Shown here: positions 45,681-56,840 of the stretch, in pieces
Position numbering within the stretch: position 1 is the first letter of the stretch
Layout: every line of letters begins with the position of its first letter
Source: Phaeosaccion multiseriatum
Taxonomy: Eukaryota > Ochrophyta, other classes
Direction: 5' to 3'
Assembly: GCA_965112735.1 (NCBI GenBank)
Contig: OZ218957.1
Coordinates: forward strand, 186,001-250,000
DNA: 64,000 nucleotides
Notes under the pieces: generated by a model
The model's input: only the letters and a program-made list of their open reading frames with translations
What the model was told of the DNA's origin: nothing
The model's database searches: none
Translations under genes and position numbers: made by a program

Positions 45681-47077
45681 TACTCTGTTTGGTCCCCCTT
45701 CCTCTTGTTGCTGAAACCCCTCCTGCACCCCCCTTCTCTTACCGCGTGTGCCTTGGCAGCTGCAGGGCCCTGTGAGTGGCCGTATTTGCCGCCGAGTGAG
45801 CGTCATGAGTGGGCCGGTCATGCCCCAACAGGCGAGAGGAGCGGCCGTGCTGCCTCCCCGACTACCCCGCCTCGGAAACAACGCCTGCGCCGTGCACGCC
45901 GTGCAGTTGGACGACTCTCTCCAAGTGTGCTCGGCAGGGACGTGTCTGCTGCACCTCACCACCACTCTGCAGGACCGACCGTTACCGTTTCCGTTACCGT
46001 TACAGAAGAACTCTACAGAAAGCCCTTCTCCGGCGGCGGCGGCGGCGGATGACGGGTCGTGCCTGGGCGAAGCGGCGCGGGCCCTTGCTGCGGCAGCGTG
46101 TGTGAAGGAGGTGTGGAGCGCGGAGTGGGAGACCCTCGTGCGCAAAGCGCCGCCGCTGCCCCCCAGAGCAAAGAGGGCAAAGCGTCGACGTGCCTCAGGC
46201 CCAGCCGATGCGGCCACCGAGTCTACTGCTACTGATGTTGGTGCTACAGATGCTACAGATGGTGGTAATGCTCCAGAGGGTGACGGGCGTGGAGGGGGCT
46301 GTGTCGGCCTGCCCGTGCCTGCCAACGTCGGCGTGGTGGGCTCGGAGCTGCAGCAGCTGTACTTTCACGACGCCATGGAGCAGGTGTGGGTTTGTGCGTG
46401 CGTGGCTCCCTCCCGTCCGACTCCACCTCTCTCTCTCTCCTTGGGGCTGTCTCTCTGGCCGATTGACTGACTGACTGACTGACTGACCGGTGGGCCGGTT
46501 AAGCCCTTGTGTCTTAACTGTCTAGCATGGCCCTGAATGCGAATGTCCCCTCATTGTCTCATTGTCTTACCTCTCTCTTCCTCCCTCCCCATCTCTCTCT
46601 ATCTCTGTCTCTCACTCTGCCTTTCTCCACTCTCCCCCTCTCCCCCTCTCTCACCCTCGCTCGCGCTCTCCTTTCCCCCCATCTCTCCTTCTCGTTCCAT
46701 CTCCCCCCCCACCCCTTTCCAGGCCAAAGAGCTGTTCGAGCGGCTGTGTCCAGACGCTGACTTCTTCGACAAGCAAATCTTCCTCAACAAAGAGGTACGT
46801 AGGCAGACCGCAGATTGGGTCGGTCAACACCCAAGAGCACACAGCTCACCCACGTGCTTTGTTGCCCCCGCAGCTCCCACGTGCTTTGTTCCAAGCGTGA
46901 CAAGACAAGTCTCCTCTCCCCTCCGTCCCTTCCCCTCTCTCCCTTGTTGTTGTTGGGCACCTCCCCCCCTCTCTCCCTTGTTGGGCACCCCCCCCCCCTC
47001 TCCTATTGCTGCGGTGGCAGGCGGAGCAAGACTCCGAGAGAGATATGCTCGAGAACGCGGCGGCAGGAGTGCAGTGA
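39978..47077 (+). CDS. CHM: Rab escort protein (REP), 14 exons
   Basis: Exons: 39978-40054, 40284-40326, 40488-41502, 41850-41938, 42285-42362, 42560-42594 (end uncertain), 42898-42988, 43162-43266, 43673-44120, 44370-44430, 45262-45448, 45760-46383, 46723-46794, 47021-47077; 993 residues with all phases closing. The N-terminus [17 protein letters not shown], then KTVLHLDR and [11 protein letters not shown], is the FAD/GDI-type fold of RabGDI/REP. Further conserved blocks are [45 protein letters not shown] and [17 protein letters not shown] presents newly made Rab proteins to geranylgeranyltransferase II in the cytosol. The length, the large charged insert in exon 3 (about 40590-41230), the second insert in exon 12 and the acidic tail ([12 protein letters not shown]) fit REP rather than GDI. 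The intron after 42988 uses a GC donor (CAG/GCAAGG). Confidence 0.88.
41640..41725. repeat. GGCTGTGAGGCTGTGTGG minisatellite
   Basis: Short tandem repeats of GTGTGGCTGTGAGGCT in the intron after REP exon 3. Confidence 0.85.
43267..43440. repeat. (GT)n starting at a 5' splice site
   Basis: GTGAGTGTGCGTGTGCG grades directly from the donor after 43266 of the REP gene into about 150 bases of GT repeat. Confidence 0.95.
44470..44938. repeat. (TAGGG)n array, about 470 bases
   Basis: Pentamer array with TGGGG, CAGGG and TAAGG variants in a REP intron. It starts about 40 bases after the donor GTAAGGCAAGGAGGGTAGG. Telomere-like in look but inside a gene. It is followed at about 45035-45118 by a 15-base AGAGCAGGGCAGAGT repeat. 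Confidence 0.95.
45600..45685. repeat. (CT)n then (CA)n
   Basis: Dinucleotide tract in the REP intron before exon 45760-46383. Confidence 0.9.
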
Positions 47078-47140
47078 GTACAGTGAGTACAGTCAGTGCA
47101 GTGAGTGCAGCGGCAGTTGGCTGACAGCATGACTTACAGC

Positions 47141-47959
47141 GGTTGGTGATACAGGCTCTTCACGGCAAGGACTGTCCCTGGGATGAATGTGTGTGTACGG
47201 CAACATTAGACAATGAGCAGGATGCCCCCCCCTGGGTATTCTGCAGTGGCTGCGATCCGAACATCTGCCGCGGAAGGAGAGGTGTCCTTGGAGTGAGCAC
47301 ATGTGTGGCTGTGCTGCAGCGAGAGGGAATCTGGAGGTGTGGAAGTGGCTACTGTCGGGGGAGCGAAGGCAAAGCCCATTTTTGGAGTTTTTTGGCGGCC
47401 ATTTTCTGGGCCTGCCTCGCCTTGTAGACATGAAGAAATTCCTACACGGATACCACCTGACGCGCTATCGCCGCCAATAAAGCCGATGAGGTACTGCCGT
47501 TATCATCTTGGCTTGTATGGGAGGGTACGTTACGTTCCCGTCGTGGAGTCCCTGCTCAATCATCCTCGCACGAGAGCTTTACTTGAAGAGAATCAATGGC
47601 GCGGTGCGGCTCTATGTTCGCTGCGTCAGAGGGACAACTTGGGGTGCTGCAGCTCCTCCACGCCAATGCCCGCCTGCTCTGTGATTGGGATGAGTGGGAT
47701 GAGTGGGTCTGTCAGAATGCGGTCTTGCATGTACGCTAAGAGCCTGCCGATGCTCCAGTGGCTCCGATCAGACCATGTGAAGTGTGCGTGGAGCGAGTGG
47801 TCGTGCCCACAGGTCCTCAGGGACAGGGAGAGAAATGTGTTTTCTTCGAGGAGATGGAAGCAGTGGGTGCATGCCAATGGACACAGCCGCTGCAACGGCC
47901 ACAGGACTGCGCAGAGCGATGGTGGCGAGGCCGGGAGGAGCGCCAGTTGTGAGGAGTGA
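47141..47959 (+). pseudogene. Broken ankyrin-type gene copy
   Basis: Reads as a relative of the intronless genes at 9836 and 32281 but only by changing frame. LHGKDCPWDECVCTATLDNEQ (47159-47221) breaks at a C-run (about 47224-47231), resumes as GILQWLRSEHLPRKERCPW and GNLEVWKWLLSGE, and stops at about 47478. Later pieces are SLLNHPRTRALLEEN, then in another frame GQLGVLQLLHANARLLCDWDE with a stop, then SLPMLQWLRSDHVKCAWSEW and WKQWVHANGHSRC to a stop at 47959. The F-box-like N-terminus is missing. Several frame changes and stops make a working product unlikely. It starts only about 65 bases after the REP stop codon. Confidence 0.85.
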
Positions 47960-49072
47960 GGGCGCTCTTTAGCTGAATGACCACAGGCCGTGCAACGCGA
48001 GTCAACAGCTCTCTCTGCGGGGCGAAGAAGGCGCCCCTTCACGACGGGAGGGAAGTCGAGTCTCTTCTCTGTCTGTTAAAAGTCTGAGAGTTAAAAGGGG
48101 TGAAGAGGACTGTCGATGCTGCGATGCCCCCGCCCCCCCCTCCCTCCCTGTTCTTCCTCTCTACTATTCCTTTTTCTTTCCAAAGTCACATGCACTGCAA
48201 ACTGCAAACTGACGTGTGGTACCGTGCCTTGCCGTGCTTCAGACTGCAGAGGCCATGAGGGAACACTTCCGTCTCAGTCCATTCGCCCTCGAACGCCTGT
48301 CAAGCCGTGAGTCGCTTGCAGCACAGCCCAGGCCGAGGGACATACACGTCGGTTGTGCTTGCTCCGCTGGGCAGGTGCCCATATGCCTGTGCGGTTCACA
48401 CGTTCACAGACCCGCACCTTGCTACACCAGTTGGTTCTTCGTTGCTGACCTACCCACACAACGCCTGTGCGGCTCGCGACTGCTGCTGAAGGCTTGCTGG
48501 ACACCCCCCTCGGGGACCGCTGCCTGTCTGCCCATATGCCTGCCCATACGCCTGCTCTGCCCTTGCCGATTCAATGTTCGTTCTGCTGCCTTCGTGGGCA
48601 GAGCAGAAGAGAGAGAGAGAGAGAGGGAAGAGCTGTGGGTCCCGAGAGAAAGAGGGAGAAAGGGGAAGAGCAGTGGGGTCCCGAGAGAGGGAGGGAGAAA
48701 GGGGAAGAGCTGTGGGGTCCCGAGAGAAAGAGCGAGAAAGGGGAAGAGCAGCGGGGTCCCGAGAGAGGGAGGGAGAAAGGGGAAGAGCTGTGGGGTCCCG
48801 AGAGACTACGCGCCGCACACCGGAAGAGCTGCCGCCCCCCCTGAGCTCTACCTCCCCTCCCCACTCTCCACGTCGGCGCCGGCGGGACGCATCCAATGGT
48901 GTCTCCAATCCTCTCCTCTCCTCTCCTCTCCTCTCCTCTCCTCTCTTCTCGTCTCCTCTCCTCTCGCTTCAGTCCGTGGTCAGCACGCTTCAGGCGTTGA
49001 AATACAGTAACGATTTTTTTCCGAAACAAATCTCACATCCCCGACAGGGGGGGATATAGTTACACAAAGCGG
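47960..49072. repeat. Intergenic region with a 39-base minisatellite
   Basis: About 1.1 kb between the pseudogene and the 3' end of the JmjC gene. From about 48605 to 48805 it holds five units of roughly 39-40 bases (GGGTCCCGAGAGAGGGAGGG plus AGAAAGGGGAAGAGCTGTG). CTCCT repeats lie at 48910-48965. Open frames here follow the repeat and show no domain. Confidence 0.7.
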
Positions 49073-50966
49073 TTACAGAAACGTGCTCATGAAGGTTGTG
49101 TACTCCTCCGTATTGACGACGGCATGCGGCCAGTCCTTGGGGAAGTAGAGGAGCTGACCAGGGAGGAGCGTGCATTCCAGGGGCTTGAGCTGCAGAAGGG
49201 GGTACGTCAGGCTCAGCCACTCCAGGGGGGTGCGGTCGGGGTCGTAGGGGAACAAGTGTCCCGGGGGAAAGAGAAGCCACCGTTTCGCGCCGTGGAACAC
49301 CTCTACATACGTATATACATACGTATATACATACGTATGTACCGAGCGCAGAGGAGGCCAAGAGGTCGAATGGGAAGAGGGAGGGGTTGGGGCGGGTCAG
49401 GGAGTGTGCTAGGGGGTAGGGGGGGGGGGGGGGAGGGAGGAGGGAGGAGGGAGGGAGGGAGGGAGGGAGGGAGGCAGGGAGGGAGGCAGGGAGGAAGGGA
49501 GGGAGGCAGGGAGGGAGCGCGTGGGATTGAGCAAGTGCACCACGCCAGGACTCTGCAGCTTCACTCCATACCGCAGCGCTTCCTCGCTTCCTCCTCCTCC
49601 TCCTCCTCCTCCTCCTCCTCCTCCTCCTCCTCCGCGTCCCTCTCTTCTATTTTTTGCCAATGCAGGAGGATTAGCAGGCCCTCACTTCCCACCCTCCTCA
49701 CCTGAGAAGCCCGCCCCGTGTGTGTGGAACGCGACCCCCGACCCTCTGGAGCCGATCCCGAAGCTCAGCGCTGAGAGAGTCTCCTTGCCGTCCTCGCAGG
49801 GGGGAAGGGCGTATTGCCCCACCAGGTCGTTCCACTCGGGGCTGGGGGGATGGCAGTAGACAGGTAGAGGGTTGTTCGGCGTGAGGGGGTGACCGGACAA
49901 GGAGAATCAGGAAGGGAGGGAGGGAGGGAGGGAGGGAGGGAGGGAGGGAGGGAGGGAGGCAGGGTGCGGGGCGGTGAGAATAAGCCACAGAAGAGGACGC
50001 CGGGGGATGCGATGAGGCACACAGTTGGCGACTTCGTTCGTGCTGTCTTCCTTCTCTCTCTCTCTCCCTCTCTTTCTCTCTGTCCTGCCCTCTTGTGAAG
50101 CCGCTGCCACACCCACCTGTAGTTGTCCCCGAAGAAGTAGAAGGTCTCGTTGCTCAGCTTGCTCTGCTGCCCTTCTTCCCCAGCACCCATCATCTCAGTG
50201 ACATAGTGTTTCAGGCTGGCGGTGGCCTTGTCGTGGCTGTAGCTGTTGGAGCTGCTGAGGAGAACCTGTCATTGCACCACCCGAGGGAAGGGAAGGGACA
50301 GACAGCATCAGGGGAACAGGGCCGCAACGTAGGCTATTCAGGGAGTTCGCCGCGCGATGGGCCAGTGATGCCTGAGCGCCTCTCCCTAGTCAGTGTCAGT
50401 CGCATTGATAAGGAGCACATACGGTCACACCCCCATCCCCACCACCCACCAGCAGCACTGCCCTAACTCGGCCTGCAGGGCCTCCTCACGGGACCCGTCT
50501 TGGGCCTCGCTCTCGCTCTCACTCTCGCTCTCACTCTCTCTTTCACTGTCGCTCTCGCTCTCTCTCTCACCTGCACGTCCCCCATCTCAGTGAGCAGGCG
50601 CTCCTTGCCCACGAGGGCCGTAAAGCGCTCGTTCCAAGAGGTCCCCACGTCGTAGATCACAGGCGTGTCTCGCACGGGAGGCAGCAGGGCGGAAACCTCC
50701 CCTTTCAGCGGCCAGGGTATCCTCTCTATGGTGCAAAGGCTTGTGTCCAAGTCGTACGCCCCGTCACCGCCGTCGCCGCCGCTGCTGCTGCTGCTGCTGC
50801 TGTTGCTCTCGGGGGTGCCCCACCCAATCGCCACCGCCCCTCCTCCCAGTACCTGCAGAAGCCACGAATGGAGAGGCACGAGGCCCTCTTGCTCGCAGCG
50901 GTGGCCCAGCCAGGCCCCCACCAAGAGGAGCAAGGCTGAGAGGAAGAGCAGGGGCTTGGACGCCAT
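49073..50966 (-). CDS. JMJD8: JMJD8-like JmjC-domain protein of the secretory pathway, 4 exons
   Basis: Exons 50966-50571, 50265-50117, 49841-49702 and 49302-49073; 304 residues, all GT-AG and in frame. The N-terminus MASKPLLFLSALLLLVGAW is a signal peptide or signal anchor. The rest matches the JmjC/cupin fold in the JMJD8 pattern: SLCTIERIPWP, RDTPVIYDVGTSWN, SNETFYFFGDNY, SALSFGIGSRGSGVAFHTHG, GAKRWLLFPPGHLFPYDP, LECTLLPGQLLYFPKDWPH and VVNTEEYTTFM. The iron-site motif is H-T-H rather than the usual H-x-D/E, with the distal His in DWPHAV. JMJD8 of animals is an ER-lumen protein without proven demethylase activity, so a histone role is unlikely. It is head-to-head with the C2-U-box gene (216 bases apart). 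Confidence 0.85.
49425..49520. repeat. (GGGA)n
   Basis: GGGAGGGAGGGAGGCA repeats in the JmjC gene's last intron; a CCT repeat follows at about 49590-49632. A second GGGA tract lies at 49913-49960 in the preceding intron. Confidence 0.9.
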
Positions 50967-51182
50967 GATCGCTCAGGACACCAGGCCTTGGGGTTGGTTC
51001 AAGCCCTTTTCTGCAATTCTCCTCACCTCTCATACTCTCTTCAGCCCCCAAACCATGTCTTATCTAGCTCTCCTTGCATATTTTAAGGGGGGGGGGGGGG
51101 AGAAGAATTTCCGGATAACAACATGTCCAGCCAGCCAGTTGTTGGCCGGAGGCGGGGGTAGAGAGGGGGTCGCGGCGCGCGG
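50967..51182. promoter_or_regulatory. Divergent promoter region (JmjC / C2-U-box)
   Basis: Only 216 bases between divergent start codons, with a G-run at about 51088-51100. No specific element recognised. Confidence 0.55.
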
Positions 51183-54100
51183 ATGAGTGAGGGAGCGAGC
51201 CGCAGAGACAGCAACGGCCTCATAAGCCTGGGCTGTCTCAATGTGCGCATCGTAGCTGGGCGCGACCTGCCCTCGGCTGTGCAGAGCACGCTGGCTATGG
51301 TCCTCAACACTGGCTACTCCAACCCAGGCTGTCGTCTGTCGCTCGGGGTGAGTGCTACAGCATCAGCGGCTTTGACTCAACGCAGGCCTCCCTACTCCCG
51401 CAAGGCAGTCTCTCTTCCTTCTCACATCCCTTCCAAGAGGGACGTCGGAGTGTCTCCAATCCCCCCCCTCCTTCCGCATTCTTTCCCCGTCTGACTCTCT
51501 CTGCCGTGCGTGCTGCTCAGGACTTTACCGAGACGAGCTCCGTGAAGGAGCGCTCCAACGACCCGCACTGGGGCAGAGAGCAGATGTTCTTCGATGTACA
51601 GGTGAGTGTCCTGTGAGACATGGAACCGAGGGACACAGAGGCTGCCAAGAGAAGGCTGTGCTTCTCCTTCTCGAGTGCTCCCTCTCACCCCTCACACCCC
51701 ACCCCCTCCCCCACGCCATCCTGTCCATTCATGCGCCAGGTCCCCTCCGCCTGCGTGTACCCCGAGGCGGTCGAGGGGGGACCCGCCCTGCCCCCCAAGA
51801 TGGCCGGAGGAGGAGGGGCAGGCTGTCTGAAGAAGGGATCTGTGTACGGAGGCAAGGCCCTGCCCTTGCGGCGGCTGCTGAGGCACTACCTCGTGCTGCA
51901 GGTGGAGGTGCTGCACTATCCCGAGGGGGGGGGCAGGTGAGTGGAGTAGAGTCGCCCGTGTCCTGCCCGCTTTCCCTCCTCCCCTCCTGCCCCCCTTCCC
52001 TCTCTCTCTCTCCCTCCCTCTCTCTTTCTCTCTCACTCTCTCACTCTCTCTTCTCTCCGTCTCTCTCTCTCTCGCACACACTCACCCACTTTCTCTCTTT
52101 CTCTCACCCTCTCTCTCTCATACACACACACCCTCTGTCTCCGTCTTTCACTCTCACTGGTGTTGCCCTCCTCCCCCAACATCCCCCTCCTCCCTCTCCT
52201 CCCTCTTCCCTCTGCTGATGTTCCACACGCACCACCTTCTGCAGCTCGGGCCACTCGGTCTCTGGTAAGCAGCAGCCGGGGAGCGGCAGGCACCAACAAG
52301 GCAAGCAGAAACAGGCCCAGGCCTCTGTGGGGACACTCTCACTGGGCAGCACCTCCATTGACATCAGAGACCTCGTTACGGGGAGAACAGGGGTACTGGA
52401 CGGGTGGTTCCCACTGGACGACGGTAAGACACAATAGAAGGGGGAGGGGGCGGGGGGGGGGATGTGATGTGTTGGAAGAGAGATAAGACATGTATATATC
52501 TCTCTCTATCTCCATCATGCTGCCCCCGCCCCTCCTTCTCCTCCTCCTCCTCATGCTGCCCCCGCCCCTCCTCCTCCTTCTCCTCCTCCTCCTCCTGCTG
52601 CTGCTGCTGGTGGTGGTGGTGGTCCTTCTGCTTTGGCCACGTATCCAGGTGAGGGAGGGGACAAGGGAGAAGTGCGCCTCTCTATGGACTACGACGCACA
52701 TGGTCGCGTAAGCAAGGGGGCACCGTGTAGGGTCATCAGGTCAGTGCTAGTAAGTCAGGGAGGGAAGGGAGGAGGAGCAATGGTAGTATGTCAAGGAAGC
52801 AAGGGAGGAGGAGGAGGAGGAGGAGGAGGAGGGTTACAGTGGTATATGTGAAGGAAGGAAAGGGGGGGGGTAGTAAGTCAGGGAAGGAAGATCATCAGTC
52901 AGAGTACGTACTTTAAACATATCGTATTAGTGCATGCATGTAAAAAGGACTCCTGAGTACGAGTACTTTCCGCTGCTTGCCCTTGACACATGCAATACCC
53001 TCCCCCTCCCCCCCATCCACTGCCATCCCCTCCCTCCCCTTGCTATCACAGGCTGCAGGCGCAAGACCAGGACCTCTTCCCCCTGGACCTGGACGGGTGC
53101 TCCCCAGGGGGGGCCTCCTCTCCCGGGGGGGGGGCGAGTGGCGGGTTGGAGCTGGTGGTGGAGGAGGTGCGCGACAATGACGTCACTGTCTCGTACGTCA
53201 CCTCCGAGGGATGGGTATGCACGGTGAGTGGGGGGAGGAGATGGCAGTGGATTGGTGTGGGCAGCCTGGCAAAAGGGGGGGGGGGCTGGAGCTTGGTTGA
53301 CTCGCTTTCCCCCCCTCCACTCGCTCACCCCTCCCCACCCATTGCCCTTGCACTGCCCGTACCCTCCTACCCTGCCCTGCCCATACACCTCTACCCTGCC
53401 CTGCCCATACACCTCTACCCTGCCCTGCCCATACACCTTTCCCCTGCCCTCCGTAGGTGGAGCTGCACCGGTTCCAGCTGCTGTGTGAGGAGGGCCGAGA
53501 TCCCGTCTTGAGGGGCCTCACCTCGTCTCTGCAGCGCACCGCTCAGAAGGTGCTCGAGTCACCCGCCGCACATGAGGTGTGTGTGTGTACTTCCGTGTGT
53601 GTGTGCGTGTGTGTATGTGTGTGTGTGAGTGTGAGTGTGTATATGTGTGTATGTGTGTGTATGTGTGTGTGTACTTGTGTGTGTGTACTTGTGTGTGTGT
53701 GTGTTCGTGTGTTTGTGTGTGTGTGTGGTGTGTTGATGTGTTTGTGTGTGTGTGCGTGTGTGTGTCTGTGTGTACTTGTGTGTGTGTGTGTGTGTGTGTG
53801 TGTGAGTGTGAACTTGTGTATGTGTGTGTGTACTCGTGTGTGTCTGTGTGTACTTGTGTGTGTGTGCGTGTGTGTGTGTGCGTGTGTGTATGTATGTGTG
53901 TGTGTGTGTGTGTGCGCGTATGTGTGTGTTTGTGTGCGTGTGTGCGCATGCGTGTATATATGTGTGTGTTTGTGTGTTTGTGTGTGCGTGGAGGTGCGAC
54001 CCTACCAAGCACCACTCAGTTCCTCCCTCCCTGCACCCCATTCTGTAACCGTCTGTCATGTCATGATTCAACGACTTTCAAACAGGTGACACAGTGGGCC

Positions 54101-54964
54101 GGCGAGGTGAAGGATTGGGACTCCGCGGTCGGGGTTGGGGGCAAGGTGCTCGGGGTGGTGGGGGGCGTGCTCGGCAGTTGGTTCGAGCACACACGCACCC
54201 ACGGCCCCGGGGAGGGGTTCGGCAAGGCCCGGGACGACGTTTTGCTTGGGCTCGGGCTGGCGGGCGGGGGTGGCCCCGGGGGGGGAGGAGCAGGGGGACG
54301 CGGAGAGGCCAGGGGGCATGGAGGAGGAGGAGACGACGAGGAGGAGGAGGAGGAGGAGGAGGATGATGATGACGATAGCGAGGAGGAGGAGAACGAGGAT
54401 AGTGAGGGAGAGGGGGAAGGCGAGGCGAAGGGTCAGCAGGCGGCGGCGGCGGCGGGGAAAGTCAAACTCACATGCCCTATTACAGGTGAGAGTATGGGGA
54501 ATTTTAACGACTTACGGGAATCAACCTAAGTATTGTGTCAGAGCCCAGGGGTGGGGGGGCAGGGTGCGCAGTGCCTGGCGGTGTCCGGGTTGGGGCTTCT
54601 GAGTGGTGGCTCTGGCACTTTCACTTTCCTCTTCTCTCTCCGAATCTCCCTCTCTTTTATCTTCCCCTCCCTCTCCCTCTCTCCCCTCTTCTCTTTCCGT
54701 GTGCCTCTTCCTCTCGCCCTCTCCCTCCCTCCCTTTCTCTCTCCCTCTCCCTCTTGCTCTCCGCCCCCCCCTCTCCCCTCCCCCTCTGCAACACAACCCA
54801 TCACAACAGGCTGCAAGATCAAGACTGCCGTGGTGGCGGCTGACGGTTACACCTACGAGCGAAGCGCCATTGAGCGGTGGTTCAAGGACCACAGCACGAG
54901 CCCCATGACAGGGGAAGCCCTCGGCACTAAGGCGCTCTTCAGGAACTACTCTCTAGAGTCCTAG
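51183..54964 (+). CDS. C2 - U-box protein, probable E3 ubiquitin ligase, 9 exons
   Basis: Exons 51183-51347, 51521-51601, 51740-51936, 52245-52423, 52649-52707, 53059-53223, 53457-53576, 54086-54485, 54810-54964; 506 residues, every junction GT-AG and in phase. The N-terminal C2 domain reads [52 protein letters not shown] and [11 protein letters not shown] middle region (residues about 250-340) has no domain I recognise. An acidic low-complexity linker (about 54330-54440) leads to a U-box: [26 protein letters not shown] and [12 protein letters not shown]-boxes recruit E2 enzymes, so this is likely a ubiquitin ligase brought to membranes by its C2 domain. The C2 lacks a clear SDPY Asp motif, so Ca2+ dependence is doubtful. 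The U-box is split by a phase-1 intron right after CPITG. Confidence 0.88.
53577..53990. repeat. (GT)n, about 410 bases, starting at a 5' splice site
   Basis: The donor after 53576 is itself GTGTGTGTGTAC and merges into a long GT array with ACTT, CGT and ATGT interruptions that fills most of the intron up to the exon at 54086. Confidence 0.95.
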
Positions 54965-56142
54965 GGATGGCAGCGGATGGGGACGGAGGGACGGACGGAG
55001 GGAGGGAGGGAGGGAGGGAAGCAGGGATGAAGGCCGAGCAGCCTAGCACGAAAACCCCACTTTCGGCCCTTCCCCTCCTCCCCCTCCTCCCTGCTTGTGT
55101 AAAGTGCGGATGGTCATAGCTTTGCGCCAGCTGTGTATCGTGTGCATATGCGCTTTTGCTTGTGGTTCATGGTCGGCCTTTTTTGTAGTTAGAGTCTTTC
55201 TTGCCCACATGGCCTATGTATGGCTTACACACGGCGTATATATGGCTTTTATGTATGGCCCTGGGGGTGTACGTTTGTACCCAATGGTATGGCACGGAAT
55301 GTCTAAATAGTGTATTCATGTACAAACACAAAGAACCTTTCTCTTGCTCTTACAGAGCGTGTTATGGAGCGCGCTTCTCTCCCTCTATTTCTCTCTCTCT
55401 CTCGGCCCATCCTTGGGCTGTAACTGTTGTAACTGTTGTAACTGTTGGACAGGAACAGAAAGGTCGATGCCTAGAGCACGCACCCGCCCTCTTGGGCTGA
55501 CTCCAAACTGGCGACGTCCGCCAAAGCGTGGTCCATCCTGCTGCTGCCAGTAGGCCGTGGTCTGCCATCCTGCTGCTGCCAGTAGGCCGTGGTCTGCCAT
55601 CCTCTAGCACCCCGCCCCCTCCCCTTGGGAACAAGCCCTGCGCCATGCTGCTGCTGGCAAGGCTGAGAGCGAGTGCTGCAGTAGCAAGCCCTGCTACCCT
55701 TACCCTGCACCTCAGCCATGCTGATGCCGCTGCCGCTGCTGCCGCTGCCGCGGCTGTATCACCACCTGCCTGCTGATGCGGCTGGAAGCCAACGCAGAGT
55801 GCAGTGCAGGGGCTGAAATGAAATGTGTCAGACCCGCCCCCTCTCCTCTCCGCATGCATTCCTGCATCACTGCATCACTGCATCACGACGCATACACCCA
55901 CAGAAGGAGGCCAAGCAAGGCCCAAGGCAAAGCTCGTGGCAAGGCCCAAGGCAAAGCTCGTGGCAAGGCTCCACACGAGGCCCGAGAGAGGCCCACAACG
56001 CACAGCCCACCGCCCACATGCGACAACGAGGCGGAGATGCCAAAGGCGGAGGGGCGGGATGGCAGTGGACGGGGGACATCTGTCCATGGCCCGTCGCCGC
56101 CGTCGACACCACCGTCGGAGCTGCTGTTTCGCTCCGCCGCAC

Positions 56143-56181
<39 letters not shown>

Positions 56182-56713
56182 GATGGTCACCGTCACGCAC
56201 GCACCCACTGAAAGGGGCCTGTCACCGGTCAGTTACAGCGCTGCACGTCAGAGTTGTAACCACGGGAGAAGCATTGTAACCGCCACTCTCCCTGGCGCTG
56301 GACTCCGAAGTCTGCCTTTGGCTTTCCTCGCCGTGCTTGTCTCTGTCTGACAAGCGCTTCCTCTCGCACCCCTCCGATCCCTCCGCTGCGGCTGACGTCA
56401 CGCCACAGCACACGTCACATGTACGTCACGTCACCGGTGATGATTGTGCCTGTAAGCCCAGCCTGTGCTTTTGCCCGTATCACCAACTGCTGTGCCCGTG
56501 CTTGAACCCGTGCCTCCCCGTGACCTTTCTCTCCCCCCCGCCAAGCACAGCTCACAGCTCTCCTCTGCTCTGTATCACCAATTGCTTTGCTCTGCGCTGC
56601 TCTGTGCTGCTCTGTGCTGCTGTTCATGGAGTCTGGTAGCTGTCTTTGCTTAAACAGCCTTAAGGACTTGCGTAGATAGGCCCTGCTCAAATAGACATAC
56701 GGCCCGCTTCGCC
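54965..56713. other. Intergenic region, 1.75 kb, no supported gene
   Basis: Lies between two convergent 3' ends. Contains a GGATGGCAGCGGATGG motif right after the U-box gene stop, a T-rich stretch at about 55170-55330, a duplicated GCCAGTAGGCCGTGGTCTGCC block at 55547-55603, a GCAAAGCTCGTGGCAAGGCC repeat at 55925-55972 and a GA run at 56144-56180. Open frames on both strands follow these repeats and lack domains. Confidence 0.6.
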
Positions 56714-56795
56714 CTACCCCGTCTCTATGAAGTCGTACTCGTCCTCCTGAAGCGAGCAAGTGAAGCAAGGCGATGCAGCAAGGTGCACAGCAAGC

Positions 56796-56840
<45 letters not shown>

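Noticed and set aside
39979-47077. RabGDI rather than Rab escort protein
   Set aside because: The fold is shared, but the length of about 993 residues, the large inserts and the acidic tail match REP.
48216-49010. Open frame of 264 codons with a GKS..GVPREGG repeat
   Set aside because: It is the 39-base minisatellite read in one frame; the complementary strand is equally open.
55362-56350. Overlapping open frames on both strands downstream of the U-box gene
   Set aside because: They track tandem blocks and GA runs, have no domain and no plausible splice partners.
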